NCBI GenBank assembly: GCA_034509925.1
Contig: CM067533.1
Coordinates: 5,324,035 to 5,388,034 of the forward strand
DNA from: Hirudinaria manillensis
Taxonomy: Eukaryota; Annelida; Clitellata; Hirudinida; Hirudinidae
Reading direction: 5' to 3'
DNA length: 64,000 bases
Shown here: positions 60,390 to 64,000 of the stretch, in pieces
How the letters are laid out: each line of letters opens with the position of its first letter
Position numbering within the stretch: position 1 is the first letter of the stretch
Translations under genes and position numbers: made by a program
The notes under the pieces: model-generated
The model's database searches: none
Told to the model about the DNA's origin: nothing
The model's input: only the letters and a program-made list of their open reading frames with translations

Positions 60390-60851
60390 TCATAACCGTA
60401 TCACTTTTTCACCTACCTCGAGTAAAAAAAAATTTATTACATAACTAGATTTACTCAAAAACGTACCTACCAAAGCATTTGAATCTTGAATTTTGTCATC
60501 AAAATCTTGGAGCTTCATTGCGATATAGTAAGATATTTTTTCTTCTAGCAAGCTAAACTCCTAGGACACGTATCAAGAGATTATACCATCTCATATTTAA
60601 TACGTAAGAAGTGTTTTTGTAGCATACTTGCTTCAATGCTGACATTTCTTTCTGATGCATTTCTACGATATCGTCAAATCTAAACTGCAGAGTTCGGAGA
60701 GCTTCTGAAGTCTCGCCCAGCTCTTTCTGAACTTTCAATAGTTCCTCGTAAATCTCCCCCTTTGTTAGACTACAATCTTTCAAAATTATCTTGCATTGGA
60801 ACCGCAACCACGTGTATTTACCTTGTCATCCAGTGGCTTGTGCTTTTTCAT
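60390..60851 (-). CDS. Small coiled-coil protein (about 91 aa)
   Basis: Family not recognised. Four exons in minus order, 60851-60822, 60759-60628, 60557-60471 and 60416-60390, join in phase. It begins MKKHKPLDDK and continues as an amphipathic helix rich in Glu, Lys and Leu (YEELLKVQKELGETSEALRT, then FRFDDIVEMHQKEMSALK, then KISYYIAMKLQDFDDKIQ), consistent with a coiled coil along most of the chain. No catalytic motif or membrane segment. The small size and coiled coil would suit a subunit of an assembly factor or trafficking complex, but that is speculation. The acceptors of exons 2 and 3 are chosen by phase, and the last nine-codon exon is the least certain part. Confidence 0.52.
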
Positions 60852-61265
60852 GCTGATACCGACGAAATAATATAAATATGCGGCATCTTACTTTCTATCT
60901 ATTTTCCCCACGCTAAAATAATGCCGGCGTTGTTTACTCGATGACGAAAGCATTATTGCGCACTAACTAAACTTCGAACCATTCAACAAACCACGTATGT
61001 TCCATCACAAATCCTATATTCTCAAGCGATGATAACACGAGCAAAGCGTACGTATGAAGCAAATTAACGTGACACTTCTGCAGCACAGTACACAAGACAA
61101 ACCATACTCTAACCCAGTTTCTTGGCAATTAATACATTGCTTTAGGCAAACAAAAACAAAAGACATGCAAAGTGAATCACAAAACACTCCAGATCATTCA
61201 GTAAATCCTAACTTTGTATTTATTAGAAATAGTCAAGAACCTAAACACATCATAATAAATATAAT
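60852..61265. promoter_or_regulatory. Upstream of the coiled-coil gene, downstream of the DEAD-box gene
   Basis: About 414 bp. The two genes are head-to-tail on the minus strand, so this holds the helicase 3' UTR and the coiled-coil gene's promoter. The stretch nearest 60900-61050 has more CpG than its surroundings. Confidence 0.35.
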
Positions 61266-63925
<2,660 letters not shown>

Positions 63926-64000
63926 TTTTATTTATCGAAATCTAGCGTTAATCAAGTTAAATTCTAAGCTTGTCTAATGCTGAACCGCTTCAAACCCCAG

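Overview
The window is nuclear DNA from an animal. Genes are split into many short exons with GT-AG introns, the base composition is AT-rich, and microsatellites are common in introns and intergenic DNA. It holds a KICS2 (C12orf66) homologue, a KICSTOR subunit reported missing from Drosophila and C. elegans. Together with protein sequences that resemble vertebrate members closely, this points to a non-ecdysozoan invertebrate. An annelid or other lophotrochozoan is my best guess, held loosely.

Layout, left to right. 1-7.7 kb: microsatellite-rich DNA with the last three exons of an unrecognised cysteine-rich, probably secreted or anchored protein (+). 9.0-12.7 kb: GTPBP10, a mitochondrial Obg GTPase (-). 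13.7-16.6 kb: KICS2 (+), divergent from GTPBP10. 17.2-19.8 kb: a 2.5-kb element with terminal inverted repeats, an internal 0.8-kb duplication and a 169-bp tandem array. 20.1-24.3 kb: ABCB8, a mitochondrial ABC half-transporter (+). 25.6-30.9 kb: Pumilio (-), 17 coding exons. 31.7-33.5 kb: an unrecognised protein with PP1-docking-like and KEN-box motifs (+). 33.7-38.7 kb: a 15-exon ankyrin-repeat protein with a long acidic tail (-). 40.4-40.7 kb: a small inverted-repeat (MITE-like) element. 42.3-43.1 kb: a small PHD-finger plus winged-helix protein (-). 45.3-48.8 kb: an endophilin-B BAR protein with no SH3 domain found (+). 52.0-54.6 kb: WTAP (+). 55.4-59.3 kb: SDHA (+). 59.5-59.8 kb: a candidate 58-residue two-helix membrane protein (-). 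60.4-60.9 kb: a small coiled-coil protein (-). 61.3-63.9 kb: a DDX5/DDX17-type RNA helicase (-).

The genes are mostly housekeeping and do not form a pathway. Three are mitochondrial (GTPBP10 for ribosome assembly, ABCB8 for transport, SDHA for complex II), three act on RNA (Pumilio, WTAP, the DEAD-box helicase), and KICS2 belongs to nutrient signalling to mTORC1. Several pairs are divergent or convergent. No virus-like element, rRNA, tRNA or CRISPR array was seen. Exon boundaries were placed by hand from splice consensus, reading phase and remembered family sequences. For the genes given full exon lists, the phases sum to whole codons.
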